Shown: positions 10,479-18,477 of the stretch, one piece after another
Numbering within the stretch: position 1 is the stretch's first letter
Layout: the number at the start of each line of letters is the position of its first letter
Source of the DNA: Lentimicrobiaceae bacterium
GTDB taxonomy: Bacteria > Bacteroidota > Bacteroidia > Bacteroidales > F082
Reading direction: 5' to 3'
Assembly (NCBI GenBank): GCA_015061365.1
Contig: SUWS01000030.1
Location: 1 to 33,199 of the forward strand
DNA: 33,199 nucleotides
The notes under the pieces: generated by a model
Told to the model about the DNA's origin: nothing
Database searches by the model: none
Seen by the model: the letters and a program-made list of their open reading frames with translations, nothing else
Program-made: the position numbers and the translations under genes

Positions 10479-11627
10479 ATGGATACAAGAATTATTGAAG
10501 AAAAATTCAAGTCATTATTTGGCGATAATTATATGGTTTATACTTCGCCTGGTCGCGTCAATCTCATAGGCGAACATACAGATTATAATGGCGGTTTCGT
10601 TTTCCCAGGTGCGATAGACAAAGGCATCTACGCTGCTATCAATCCTAATGGAACAGACAAGGTACGTGCTTATTCCGCCGACTATAACGAACAAGTAGAA
10701 TTTGGCATGAACGAAGAAGACGCTCCAAAAGAATCATGGGCTCGTTATATCTTCGGCGTCTGTCGCGAGATGAAGAAACGTGGCTTCGAACCAAAGGGCT
10801 TCGACACAGTATTTGTCGGTGACGTGCCTCTCGGCGCCGGAATGTCATCATCGGCCGCTTTGGAAAGTACCTTCGCCAATGCCTTAAATGAAATCTTCAA
10901 CCTCAACATCGACCGCTTCGAACTCGCAAGAATAGGTCAATCGACAGAACATAATTACTGCGGCGTAAAATGCGGCATCATGGACCAGTTCGCTTCCATC
11001 TTCGGAAAGAAAGGTCATCTGATGCGTCTCAACTGCGCCACCATGGAATTTGAATATTTCCCATTCAACCCAGAAGGTTATAAAGTCGTTCTCTTAGACA
11101 CTGTCGTAAAACACGAACTCGCATCATCAGCATACAACAAACGTCGTGAGTCGTGCGAAAACGCCTGCGCTCATATCAAGGCTCGTCATCCTGAAGTGAA
11201 TTTCCTCAGCGACGCTACGATGGCGATGTTAGAAGAAGTCAAATCTGAGATTTCTGAAGAAGATTACAAACGTGCTGTCTATGTCATCGGTGAGAAACAA
11301 AGAGTTCTCGATGTATGCGAAGCTTTGGAAAAAGGCGACTATGACACTGTAGGCGACAGAATGTTCGGCACTCACTACGGCATGAGCAAGGAATATGAGG
11401 TAAGCTGCGAAGAGTTAGACTTCTTGAACGACGTAGCGAAACAATGTGGTGTGACAGGTTCCCGCGTGATGGGCGGCGGCTTCGGCGGTTGCACGATAAA
11501 CCTCGTCAAAGAAGAATTATACGACAACTTCATCGCTACAGCAAAGAAAGAATATCTCGCTAAATTCAATCGCGAACCTAAGGTCTATGACGTGGTGATT
11601 TCCGACGGAGCAAGAAGGATTAAATAA
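10479..11627 (+). CDS. galK: Galactokinase
   Basis: This 382-residue GHMP kinase phosphorylates alpha-D-galactose with ATP to galactose 1-phosphate, in the cytosol. The galactokinase signature GRVNLIGEHTDYNGG is at 25-39. The ATP-binding motif VPLGAGMSSSAALE is at about 116-129. The catalytic Asp169 lies in CGIMDQFAS, and the third GHMP motif is GSRVMGGGFGGCT near the C-terminus. Length is normal and all motifs are intact. It heads a plus-strand galactose cluster, but 413 bases of repeats separate it from the next gene. Confidence 0.97.
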   Translation: MDTRIIEEKFKSLFGDNYMVYTSPGRVNLIGEHTDYNGGFVFPGAIDKGIYAAINPNGTDKVRAYSADYNEQVEFGMNEEDAPKESWARYIFGVCREMKKRGFEPKGFDTVFVGDVPLGAGMSSSAALESTFANALNEIFNLNIDRFELARIGQSTEHNYCGVKCGIMDQFASIFGKKGHLMRLNCATMEFEYFPFNPEGYKVVLLDTVVKHELASSAYNKRRESCENACAHIKARHPEVNFLSDATMAMLEEVKSEISEEDYKRAVYVIGEKQRVLDVCEALEKGDYDTVGDRMFGTHYGMSKEYEVSCEELDFLNDVAKQCGVTGSRVMGGGFGGCTINLVKEELYDNFIATAKKEYLAKFNREPKVYDVVISDGARRIK

Positions 11628-11657
11628 TTCATAATTCACAATTCATAATTCATAATT

Positions 11658-11964
11658 GTAGAGACGTACCAATGATACCTTAAAAATAAACAATATATCA
11701 TTGTTGCGTCTTACGAATTGAAAGTTGAAAATTGAAAATTGAAAATTATGGTAGAGACGTACCAATGATTCCTTAAAAATAAATAATATATCATTGTTGC
11801 GTCTTATGAATTGAAAGTTGAAAATTATGGTAGAGACGTACCAATTACACCGATGAAAATAAACAATATGTAATTGTTGCGTCTTACGAATTGAAAATTG
11901 AAAATTATGGTAGAGACGCGTCGATGACACCAATGAAAATAAATAATATGTCGTTGACACGTCT
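11658..11964 (+). repeat. Array of four hairpin repeats between galK and the nucleotidyltransferase gene
   Basis: The 413 bases without a gene here hold four units of about 55 bp (11658-11713, 11751-11807, 11830-11887, 11910-11964), separated by GAATTGAAAATT-type spacers. Each unit reads GTAGAGACG, a variable arm, an A/T-rich loop containing AAAATAAA, the complementary arm, then CGTCT. The arms differ but stay complementary: CAATGAT/ATCATTG, CAATTAC/GTAATTG, GATGACA/TGTCGTT. Upstream (11627-11657) is a tandem ATTCATAATT run. A fifth copy is at 15462-15520. They look like REP-type elements that may be transcribed and folded within the galactose transcript. Confidence 0.85.
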
Positions 11965-11987
11965 GAAAATAAAAGATTAACAATCTG

Positions 11988-12024
11988 GACAAAGACCGTT
12001 GACCGTTGTCTGTTGTCCGTTGAC
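11988..12024 (+). repeat. Dispersed GTTG-rich repeat, copy 2
   Basis: A 37-base element starting GACAAAGACCGTTGACC and ending TGTTGTCCGTTGAC, 16 bases before the nucleotidyltransferase ATG. Its closest relative, also 37 bases, is at 19669-19705 upstream of ligA. Confidence 0.7.
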
Positions 12025-12040
12025 AAAAAAAAATAAAACA

Positions 12041-12943
12041 ATGAAACCAACATTATTAGTATTAGCAGCTGGCATGGGTTCGCGTTATGGCGCCCTGAAG
12101 CAAATGGACGGCGTTGGTCCTAACAACGAAGCTATCTTAGATTATTCAATTTACGACGCTAAGAGAGCTGGCTTCGGCAAAGTCGTTTTCGTGATTCGTA
12201 AAGATTTTGCTGAGGCTTTCGAGAAAGTAAACAACACAGAGCGTTTCGGCATTCCTGTGGAATATGTATATCAAGGATTGGAATGTCTTCCTGAAGGTTA
12301 TTCAGTACCAGAAGGCAGAGTGAAACCTTGGGGAACATGCCACGCAGTTCTCATGGCAGCCGATGTAATCAAGGAGCCTTTCGCAGTCATCAACGCCGAC
12401 GACTTCTACGGCAAAGAGGCTTACGAGGTGATGGCAAAATATCTCACCGAATGTGAAGGCAAAGACGGAGCTTACAGTATGGTGGCTTATAAATTAAGAA
12501 ACACATTATCTGACTTCGGCACTGTTTCAAGAGGCGTTTGTACTCAAGACGAAAATCATTATCTCCAGACAATCGTGGAACGTACTTCCATCGCTAAGAC
12601 AGAGGACGGTGCTGCTTACACAGACGAAGAAGGCAGTCACCCACTCGACCTCGAGACTTTAGTATCGATGAATTTCTTCGGCTTCACCCCAGATTTCTTC
12701 AGACATTCGACAGAAGGTTTTAAGGAGTTCTTAGACACACAGGCAAAGACTAACATCAAGGCTGAGTTCTTCATTCCTTTGATGGTCAACAAACTCATCA
12801 ACAACGGCAACGCTAAGTTGAGAGTCTTGTCGAGCGACGCTGTATGGTTTGGCGTGACATATAAAGAAGACAAACCAGACGTTGTGGCTAAGATTCAAAA
12901 CCTCGTTGACAAAGGAGTTTATCCTAATGTTTTATGGAAATAA
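12041..12943 (+). CDS. Sugar-phosphate nucleotidyltransferase
   Basis: A 300-residue NTP-transferase fold protein. The N-terminal nucleotide-binding motif is LAAGMGSRYGALKQMDG. PWGTCHAVLMA and VINADDFYG mark the base- and metal-binding parts of sugar nucleotidyltransferases. The reaction would be sugar 1-phosphate plus NTP giving NDP-sugar plus pyrophosphate. I chose the ATG at 12041 because an earlier in-frame ATG at 11999 would translate the dispersed repeat and break the family's MKPTLLVLAAG start. It sits between galK and galM with no galT or galE in the window, so I infer that it may turn galactose 1-phosphate into UDP-galactose. Glucose 1-phosphate is an equally possible substrate. Confidence 0.9.
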   Translation: MKPTLLVLAAGMGSRYGALKQMDGVGPNNEAILDYSIYDAKRAGFGKVVFVIRKDFAEAFEKVNNTERFGIPVEYVYQGLECLPEGYSVPEGRVKPWGTCHAVLMAADVIKEPFAVINADDFYGKEAYEVMAKYLTECEGKDGAYSMVAYKLRNTLSDFGTVSRGVCTQDENHYLQTIVERTSIAKTEDGAAYTDEEGSHPLDLETLVSMNFFGFTPDFFRHSTEGFKEFLDTQAKTNIKAEFFIPLMVNKLINNGNAKLRVLSSDAVWFGVTYKEDKPDVVAKIQNLVDKGVYPNVLWK

Positions 12944-12948
12944 TTTGG

Positions 12949-13048
12949 TTTAAGGTTTAAGGCTTAATGTTTAAGGTCTAAAATAAACTTATAACTTTAA
13001 TCTTATAGACTTCAAACTACTCTAAACCTTAAACTTTAAACATTAAAC
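12949..13048. repeat. Degenerate GTTTAAGG repeats forming an imperfect inverted repeat
   Basis: The gap before galM has repeated TTTAAGG on the left and CCTTAAAC/TTTAAACATTAA on the right, roughly complementary (TTAATGTTTAAGG against CCTTAAAC plus TAAACATTAA). It may form a long weak hairpin in the transcript. No promoter is obvious. Confidence 0.45.
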
Positions 13049-13052
13049 TAAT

Positions 13053-14117
13053 ATGATCATGAATATCGAAAGAATAGAACATGGAACTTTAGAAGATGGC
13101 GGTGCTATCTATGTTTACAAGCTCACTAACGCCAATGGTGCGAGCGTGACTTTATGTAACATCGGTGCGGGCATCGTCTCTATCGTGGTTCCAGACAAAG
13201 AAGGAAAGATGACCGATGTAGTTCTCGGTTATAAAGATTTGAAGTCATATATCGGCGACGGCCCTTGTGCTGGCAAAGTGCCTGGACGTTTCTCTAACAG
13301 AATATGCGAAGGCAAATTCAGCATCGACGGCAAAGAATATCAGTTGGTTCTCAACACAGGCGACGGCAAACATCATCTTCACGGTGGCAACGACGGCTTC
13401 GCTAATCAGTTATGGTGCGGAGAAATCAACGATGCTGGTAACGTAGAGTTCACATATTTTTCTGAAGACGGAGAATGTGGCTATCCAGGAGAATTGCTTG
13501 CCAAAGCAGAATATCACTGGAGCGACGACAACGAACTTACACTTACCTTAAGAGCAGAGACCAATGAAGCCACAGTGGTAAATCTTACCAACCACGTTTA
13601 TTTCAATCTTAAAGGCGAAGGCAACGGTAACATCTTAGATCATAATCTTAAGATTTATGCACAGAATTATCTTCCTGCAACAGACGAGCTGATTACCACA
13701 GGAGAGATCGCCACTGTGAAAGAAACGCCGATGGATTTCACAGAGACGAAACTCATAGGTCGCGACATCAAAGCCGACTTCCCTGCTTTGGTAAACGGCA
13801 AAGGCTACGACAGCTGCTGGGTTCTCGACAATTATAATAAAGGTGTGATACGCCAAGCCGCTACCTTAAGCAACGACGCTTCAGGAATAAAAGTCGATGT
13901 CTTCACCACACAACCTGGACTTCAGATTTATACCGGCAACTGGTTAAGCGGCTGCCCAGAAGGAAAATGTGGCAAGAGCTACGAAGACTACGAAGGCGTG
14001 GCGATGGAATGCCAGGCCCTCCCCGACTCTCCTAACAAAGCCAACTTCCCAAGCGCGGTGTTACGTCCAGGAGAAGAATACAAAGAAGTAATTAAATTTA
14101 AATTTTCAACATTATAA
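13053..14117 (+). CDS. galM: Aldose 1-epimerase (mutarotase)
   Basis: This 354-residue protein interconverts the alpha and beta anomers of galactose and other hexoses, supplying the alpha form that GalK uses. Active-site residues are visible: HHLHGG (107-112), His181 in NLTNHVYFNL, and the likely base Glu319 in GVAMECQALPDSPN. It has no signal peptide, so it is cytosolic, unlike some secreted Bacteroidota GalM proteins. Starts at 13053 (MIMNIERI) and 13059 (MNIERI) are equally possible. The MFS transporter follows after 12 bases. Confidence 0.95.
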   Translation: MIMNIERIEHGTLEDGGAIYVYKLTNANGASVTLCNIGAGIVSIVVPDKEGKMTDVVLGYKDLKSYIGDGPCAGKVPGRFSNRICEGKFSIDGKEYQLVLNTGDGKHHLHGGNDGFANQLWCGEINDAGNVEFTYFSEDGECGYPGELLAKAEYHWSDDNELTLTLRAETNEATVVNLTNHVYFNLKGEGNGNILDHNLKIYAQNYLPATDELITTGEIATVKETPMDFTETKLIGRDIKADFPALVNGKGYDSCWVLDNYNKGVIRQAATLSNDASGIKVDVFTTQPGLQIYTGNWLSGCPEGKCGKSYEDYEGVAMECQALPDSPNKANFPSAVLRPGEEYKEVIKFKFSTL

Positions 14118-14129
14118 AAAGTTAAAACA

Positions 14130-15419
14130 ATGGAAAAGAAAAAAGGTAATTTCTTAGCAATCATCGTGATGATTCTTTTGTTCGGTATGATCTCATTCGT
14201 TACCAACCTTGCATCACCGATGGGTGACATCTTAAAAAATCAATTTGACGTAGCCAACTGGATGGGAACATTAGGCGTTTTGATGAACTTCATCGCTTAC
14301 GCAGTGATGGGAATCCCAGCAGGTAACATGTTGCAAAAATACGGTTACAAAAAAACCGCTTTGGCAGCTGTGACTGTAGGTTTCGTTGGCGTTGGTATTC
14401 AAACCATTTCCGGAACTATCGACAGTAACGCAGCTTTCGGAGTATATCTCCTCGGTGCTTTCATCGCAGGTTTCTCAATGTGTATGTTGAATATCGTTGT
14501 CAACCCAATGCTTAACAAACTCGGCGGAGGCGGCAACAAAGGCAACCAGCTCATTCAAGTCGGTGGTTCATTCAACTCATTGATGGGAACTGCATGTATC
14601 TTCTTGACAGGTGTCTTGATTCCTAACGGTATCTCAAACGCCGTCATCAGCGACGTATTCCCTTTGATGTTCATCGCACTCGGAATCTTCGCCTTGGCGT
14701 TCTTAGTCATCTCATTGACAGACATACCAGAAAATTCAGTACAGAAGATAGAGACAAAAGAAAAGTCACAATACGGACCAATGTCATTCCGTCACTTTGT
14801 TCTCGGTGCTGTAGCAATCTTCATCTATGTAGGTGTTGAAGTCGGTATTCCTAACGTATTACAAAAATGGTTACAAAACGGCGGTTTGAATGTCGCTACA
14901 GGAGCAGAAGCCATCGCTGGTACTGTGACAGCAACATATTGGTTCTTGATGCTCGTAGGTCGTTTGGCAGGAGCAGCATTAGGCGCTAAGGTATCAGCAA
15001 AAACCATGTTGACAACAGTATCAGGTATCGGTTTGATTTTCGTTGTCTTGGCGATATTCTTAAACCCATCAACAGTTGTAGGTCTTCCTGTCTTCAAAGG
15101 CACAGAAGGTTTCGGCATCGCACAAGTACCAGTCAACGCTGCCTTGTTAGTATTATGCGGACTCTGCACCTCAGTCATGTGGGGCGGCATCTTCAACCTC
15201 GCTGTTGAAGGTCTCGGCAAATACACAGAAAAAGCTTCAGGTATCTTCATGGCATTAGTATGCGGTGGCGGTATCTTACCATTCGTACAGAACTTCGTCG
15301 TTGACTTAAGCGGTAACTACTTAGTAAGTTACTGGGTCGTAGCAGCAGGTCTCGCATTCTTGTTGTTCTACGCTTTAGTAGGATCGAAGAATGTTAATAA
15401 AGACATTCCAGTGGAATGA
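14130..15419 (+). CDS. MFS sugar transporter, glucose/galactose (GluP/FucP-like) type
   Basis: A 429-residue polytopic membrane protein with about 12 hydrophobic segments, starting FLAIIVMILLFGMISFVTNLA. It has the FucP/GluP-style loop LASPMGDILKNQFDVANW and a gating segment GIPAGNMLQKYGYKKTAL between helices 2 and 3. The family imports hexoses with protons across the inner membrane. Its place 12 bases behind galM in a galK cluster makes galactose, perhaps with glucose, the likely substrate. Fucose is an alternative given the nearby fucosidase, but no fucose isomerase or kinase is in the window. A strong terminator follows. Confidence 0.92.
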   Translation: MEKKKGNFLAIIVMILLFGMISFVTNLASPMGDILKNQFDVANWMGTLGVLMNFIAYAVMGIPAGNMLQKYGYKKTALAAVTVGFVGVGIQTISGTIDSNAAFGVYLLGAFIAGFSMCMLNIVVNPMLNKLGGGGNKGNQLIQVGGSFNSLMGTACIFLTGVLIPNGISNAVISDVFPLMFIALGIFALAFLVISLTDIPENSVQKIETKEKSQYGPMSFRHFVLGAVAIFIYVGVEVGIPNVLQKWLQNGGLNVATGAEAIAGTVTATYWFLMLVGRLAGAALGAKVSAKTMLTTVSGIGLIFVVLAIFLNPSTVVGLPVFKGTEGFGIAQVPVNAALLVLCGLCTSVMWGGIFNLAVEGLGKYTEKASGIFMALVCGGGILPFVQNFVVDLSGNYLVSYWVVAAGLAFLLFYALVGSKNVNKDIPVE

Positions 15420-15461
15420 TTTTGAAAATTGAAAATCTGAAAAACTGAGAAATTGAGAAAA

Positions 15462-15520
15462 GTAGAGACGCGTCAATTACACCTCTAGAAATAAACAAGA
15501 AATGTGATTGACACGTCTCA
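15462..15520 (+). repeat. Fifth copy of the hairpin repeat
   Basis: GTAGAGACG followed by CGTCAATTACA and, after an A-rich loop, TGTGATTGACACGTCT. The arms pair with one mismatch and a few G-T pairs. It lies after the last gene of the galactose cluster and just before its terminator. Confidence 0.8.
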
Positions 15521-15534
15521 CAAATAATAAAATT

Positions 15535-15561
15535 GGAGAGGATTTTTTCCTCTCCTTTTTT
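15535..15561 (+). terminator. Rho-independent terminator of the galactose cluster
   Basis: GGAGAGGA (15535-15542) pairs perfectly with TCCTCTCC (15548-15555) around a short T loop, followed by six T. Confidence 0.9.
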
Positions 15562-15567
15562 GTTTTT

Positions 15568-15766
15568 AAGGGGATTTCTATAAATTGCTTTGCAGGTGAT
15601 TTATGAATTTTTCTTTGAGAAGATTTTTGTTTTTCTCGAAAGAGCATAGCGAGCTATGTGATTGAAAGAAAGACAAAAAGATTCCAAGAAAAAACATAAA
15701 GCACGCAAAAGTTTTAATTTTCATAGTTAATGTTTATTTAAACGGGGAATTTATAGAAGTCCCCTT
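15568..15766. mobile_element. MITE-like 199-bp element with 19-bp terminal inverted repeats
   Basis: The left end AAGGGGATTTCTATAAATT (15568-15586) and right end AATTTATAGAAGTCCCCTT (15748-15766) are inverted copies with one mismatch. Inside is a second nested inverted structure with TTTATG/CATAAA arms (15600-15605, 15695-15700) and a CATAGC-GA-GCTATG apex (15645-15658). It has no reading frame of note. A 3-bp TTA on both sides could be a target duplication but may be chance. With the hairpin copy and terminator it fills the 383-bp gap between the transporter and the next gene. Confidence 0.6.
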
Positions 15767-15802
15767 TAATACAATACGTCTCAAAAATTGTGTCTGAAAT
15801 TT

Positions 15803-16255
15803 TTAGTTAGTTTCAGTGACTTTTCCTTTGTAATACAGACTGAACGGCATAAAGGTGTAATAATCCAAAGCGGCATTTCCTGTTGCTGTTATCGTATAAA
15901 CATCGCCTGATGATGAGATACTTAGATCTCCCGTGAGAAGATATTCCACTCCAGACCAAATCATCGTTATCTCTCCGCTGTAATCGCCGTTGAGCGTAAG
16001 CGGCATGTTTCCTGTCGGGATACTTTGCTTGTTGTCTAATTCCAAAATAAGCTGCATCGCATTGGTGTTGACAATAATGTAAGTGTCGTCGTTTTCGACT
16101 TTACTGTAAACAGACGTAATCGGGGAAATAGCGTTACCTAAGGTGATGACATTATCAGGTATGATAACTTCTTCGTAGACATCGTCATTACAACTTGTGA
16201 AAATCAAAGGTAATGATAGGATAAATAATCCAAATAATAAAAGAGTCTTTTTCAT
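15803..16255 (-). CDS. Lipoprotein of unknown function, 150 residues
   Basis: It has a lipoprotein signal (MKKTLLLFGLFILSLPLIFTSC) with lipidation expected at Cys22, followed by acidic NDDVYEE. The rest is beta-rich: NGDYSGEITMIWSGVEYLLTG and DLSISSSGDVYTITATGN look like alternating strands of a small barrel or Ig-like sheet, as in several Bacteroidota lipoproteins. No family recognised. It is a single gene read toward the MITE-like element, with a dispersed GTTG repeat about 90 bases upstream. Confidence 0.8.
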   Translation of the reverse strand: MKKTLLLFGLFILSLPLIFTSCNDDVYEEVIIPDNVITLGNAISPITSVYSKVENDDTYIIVNTNAMQLILELDNKQSIPTGNMPLTLNGDYSGEITMIWSGVEYLLTGDLSISSSGDVYTITATGNAALDYYTFMPFSLYYKGKVTETN

Positions 16256-16342
16256 AGCATTTGTTTTTTAAATTTCGATTGAAAAACAAAGCAGAGACAT
16301 AAATGTTGGCAACGGATTGTTAAAACTTCTTTGTTATTTTAT

Positions 16343-16373
16343 GTCAATAGTCAACGGACAACAGTCAACAGAC
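16343..16373 (-). repeat. Dispersed GTTG-rich repeat, copy 3
   Basis: The minus strand reads GTCTGTTGACTGTTGTCC and then GTTGACTATTGAC, in the same orientation as the lipoprotein gene starting at 16255. The rest of the 254-base gap up to the Fic gene shows only the Fic promoter. Confidence 0.6.
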
Positions 16374-16437
16374 TTTTCGGTTTCTAATTATCAGTTTATA
16401 AAAAGTGTCAGTTATTTTTTTACCAAATCATCCTCTT

Positions 16438-16473
16438 TTTGTGGAACAAATTGAGTTTTATTTCGTAACTTTG
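16438..16473 (+). promoter_or_regulatory. Promoter of the Fic gene
   Basis: TTTG at 16438-16441 and TAACTTTG (TAnnTTTG) at 16466-16473, 24 bases apart. The -7 box is 36 bases upstream of the ATG. Confidence 0.6.
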
Positions 16474-16509
16474 TAAACTAATCGCAATATACGCTAACAA
16501 CATAAATTT

Positions 16510-17652
16510 ATGAAAAACGGATATTTGGATTTCGACGAATATATCAGGCAGGGCGAGCCGCAGCAGAAAGAACGCGCTGAGGCATGGCGTGTGGCGATAG
16601 GATTGCAGGCTGTCGATGGCTTGAAGACTTCCGAATATCTACATGAGACTGCACGTAGAAACATTGAAGGTGAAATCTCCATCGATGAAGCAAGAGACAT
16701 TGTCAAACAATATTATATCACAAAAACTTCACACGATGAAGACAATCAAGACCAAGAAGAAGCTGATATTGTCTCAAGCAATATATCAAAATTACTTCAA
16801 ACTGACGCGTTTACATATAGCGTAGCTGGAATATCAGCTATCCATAGAGCGATCTTTGAAGGTGTATTTAAACACGCTGGACACTTTCGTGAATATGATA
16901 TTTCAAAAAAAGAATGGGTACTTAGAGGCGATTCCGTTTTATACGGTAGATGGCAAGATCTACAAATGGCTTTAGAATATGATTTGGAACAAGAACGAAG
17001 ATTTGACTATTCATCATTAAATATGGGACAAATTATCGAACGTCTTGCAAAATTCATATCAGGACTATGGCAGATACATCCTTTCCGTGAAGGCAACACC
17101 CGTACAACAGCAGTATTTGCCATCAAATATCTTCGGTCACAGGGATTTCAAGTAAACAACGATTTGTTCGAACAGCATTCGTGGTATTTCCGTAACGCTT
17201 TAGTCCGAGCCAATTATCGTAATTTATCTAAAGGTATAGCATACGAACCTAAGTTTCTAATATCCTTTTTCCGTAATTTATTGTTAGGGGAAAATAATGT
17301 TCTGAAGAACAGATATATGATAATCAACTCTACTGATAGTTTTGATATACCCGAACAAGTACCCGAACAAGTACCCGAACAAGCTGTTGATTTATTACAT
17401 ACAAATAATGTATTGGTTATAAATTTACTTAAGATAATAGGCTGTAAAGAATATTCTATCTCTCAATTAATGGAAAAAGTAGGGTTAAAACATCGACCTA
17501 ACTTCATAGAATATCATCTTAATCCAGCAATATCAGAAGGTTATATTCGCTTACTTTATCCTGACAAACCTCGTCATCCTCGTCAAAAATATTTACTTAC
17601 AATAAAAGGATTGACATTATATAACGAATTGATAAAAAATAATAACAATTAA
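16510..17652 (+). CDS. Fic family protein with C-terminal winged-helix segment
   Basis: Fic enzymes usually transfer AMP from ATP to hydroxyl groups of target proteins. This 380-residue protein has the Fic core motif HPFREGNTR at 190-198, with Thr where the classical HxFx(D/E)GNGR has the second Gly. GHFREYDI (124-131) fits the conserved strand before the core. Near the N-terminus, TARRNIEGEISIDEA (47-61) resembles the inhibitory helix of self-regulated Fic proteins, but the usual Ser/Thr four residues before Glu is Arg, so autoinhibition is uncertain. Residues 281-291 are a PEQVPEQVPEQ linker, followed by a winged-helix-like region (YSISQLMEKVGLKHRPNFIEYHL). The next gene starts 9 bases later. 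Targets are unknown. Confidence 0.92.
   Translation: MKNGYLDFDEYIRQGEPQQKERAEAWRVAIGLQAVDGLKTSEYLHETARRNIEGEISIDEARDIVKQYYITKTSHDEDNQDQEEADIVSSNISKLLQTDAFTYSVAGISAIHRAIFEGVFKHAGHFREYDISKKEWVLRGDSVLYGRWQDLQMALEYDLEQERRFDYSSLNMGQIIERLAKFISGLWQIHPFREGNTRTTAVFAIKYLRSQGFQVNNDLFEQHSWYFRNALVRANYRNLSKGIAYEPKFLISFFRNLLLGENNVLKNRYMIINSTDSFDIPEQVPEQVPEQAVDLLHTNNVLVINLLKIIGCKEYSISQLMEKVGLKHRPNFIEYHLNPAISEGYIRLLYPDKPRHPRQKYLLTIKGLTLYNELIKNNNN
17350..17382 (+). repeat. 12-bp coding microsatellite (PEQV linker of the Fic protein)
   Basis: CCCGAACAAGTA is repeated exactly, nearly three times, encoding PEQV-PEQV-PEQ. The 12-bp period keeps the frame, so copy-number change would only alter linker length between the Fic core and the winged helix. 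Confidence 0.85.
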
Positions 17653-17661
17653 TATTTCATC

Positions 17662-18198
17662 ATGGAAAAATTTGAAGATAGACTTAAAAAAATATTACTG
17701 CAATATTTAAGACAGGAAAATGTAGTGGGCGAGCGTTTCCCCATCTGTCCTGATGTTGAAGATAAATGGCAGGAACTGTTGCAGGCTTATCTCCCCGACG
17801 GCGTGCGCGAGTTTAACGAGTATCCTATGGTGTCGTTGGGCTGGGTCATGTTTATCGGCATGGCGATGGCTAAGTTCTGGGACGAAGACTGGGAAGTTTA
17901 TGGCGCTCTGAACACTTTGTCGTTATACGAAGGGCTTCGTAACAAACGCGGCTTCGACGAGATGGACGAATATATACTCGAAGATGTGCTTAAATTAGAT
18001 GAAGAAGGCTGTAAGAAAATGACTGAAACGGTGGCAGAATGTGCTTCTATCACAAACACTTTGCTACGTAAGGAAAACGTAGAACCAGGTACCAAAGAAG
18101 CCCTGCAAGCTTATTTAGACAGTCTGCATCAGATGTATCTCATGGGAATGGCTGTACAACTGAACGCCATGGGATATAAGATGTTGGGATTGAATTGA
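17662..18198 (+). CDS. Protein of unknown function, 178 residues
   Basis: A mostly helical, acidic protein without a signal peptide. Features include FPICPDVEDKWQELLQAYLPDG, the hydrophobic stretch YPMVSLGWVMFIGMAMAKFW followed by DEDWEVYGALN, and a C-terminal helix HQMYLMGMAVQLNAMGYKM. It looks conserved in character rather than spurious, but I do not recognise a family. It starts 9 bases after the Fic stop and is probably cotranscribed, so a functional link to the Fic protein (partner, target or regulator) is possible but unproven. Confidence 0.78.
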   Translation: MEKFEDRLKKILLQYLRQENVVGERFPICPDVEDKWQELLQAYLPDGVREFNEYPMVSLGWVMFIGMAMAKFWDEDWEVYGALNTLSLYEGLRNKRGFDEMDEYILEDVLKLDEEGCKKMTETVAECASITNTLLRKENVEPGTKEALQAYLDSLHQMYLMGMAVQLNAMGYKMLGLN

Positions 18199-18261
18199 TT
18201 TATTTTTTGATTATAGAAAACAGAATTGAAATTAAAATAATCACAAAACATTTAGCGAAAA

Positions 18262-18474
18262 ATGAAGAAAATAGTTAAACTTTTGTTAAGCTCATCTGTT
18301 ATAATACTGATAGCGTCGTCATGTGAAAAAAGATGTATTTGCAGAAACTTAGATAATGGTGCGTCATACGAAGCGTACGGACTATATTCCAAGAAAGACT
18401 GTGAGAAATACGGCGAATCACAAAGTGCGATATATCAAGAATATAACATAGAATGTACAATGGAATGGAGGTAA
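18262..18474 (+). CDS. Tiny cysteine-containing lipoprotein, 70 residues
   Basis: The signal MKKIVKLLLSSSVIILIASSC predicts lipidation at Cys21. The mature part of about 50 residues has four more Cys (KRCICRN, KKDCEKYG, NIECTMEW), which could form two disulphides in the periplasm or at the surface. No family recognised. Its stop is 3 bases before the next ATG, so the two genes are cotranscribed. Confidence 0.75.
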   Translation: MKKIVKLLLSSSVIILIASSCEKRCICRNLDNGASYEAYGLYSKKDCEKYGESQSAIYQEYNIECTMEWR

Positions 18475-18477
18475 ATC

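Noticed and set aside
11627..11980. Regularly spaced repeats resembling a CRISPR array.
   Set aside because: The units are imperfect inverted hairpins with differing arms, and the spacers are similar to each other (GAATTGAAAATT). There is no constant direct repeat with unique spacers and no cas gene.
11643..12053. 136-residue minus-strand frame across the hairpin array.
   Set aside because: It is made of translated repeats, has no recognisable domain, and opposes the galactose cluster.
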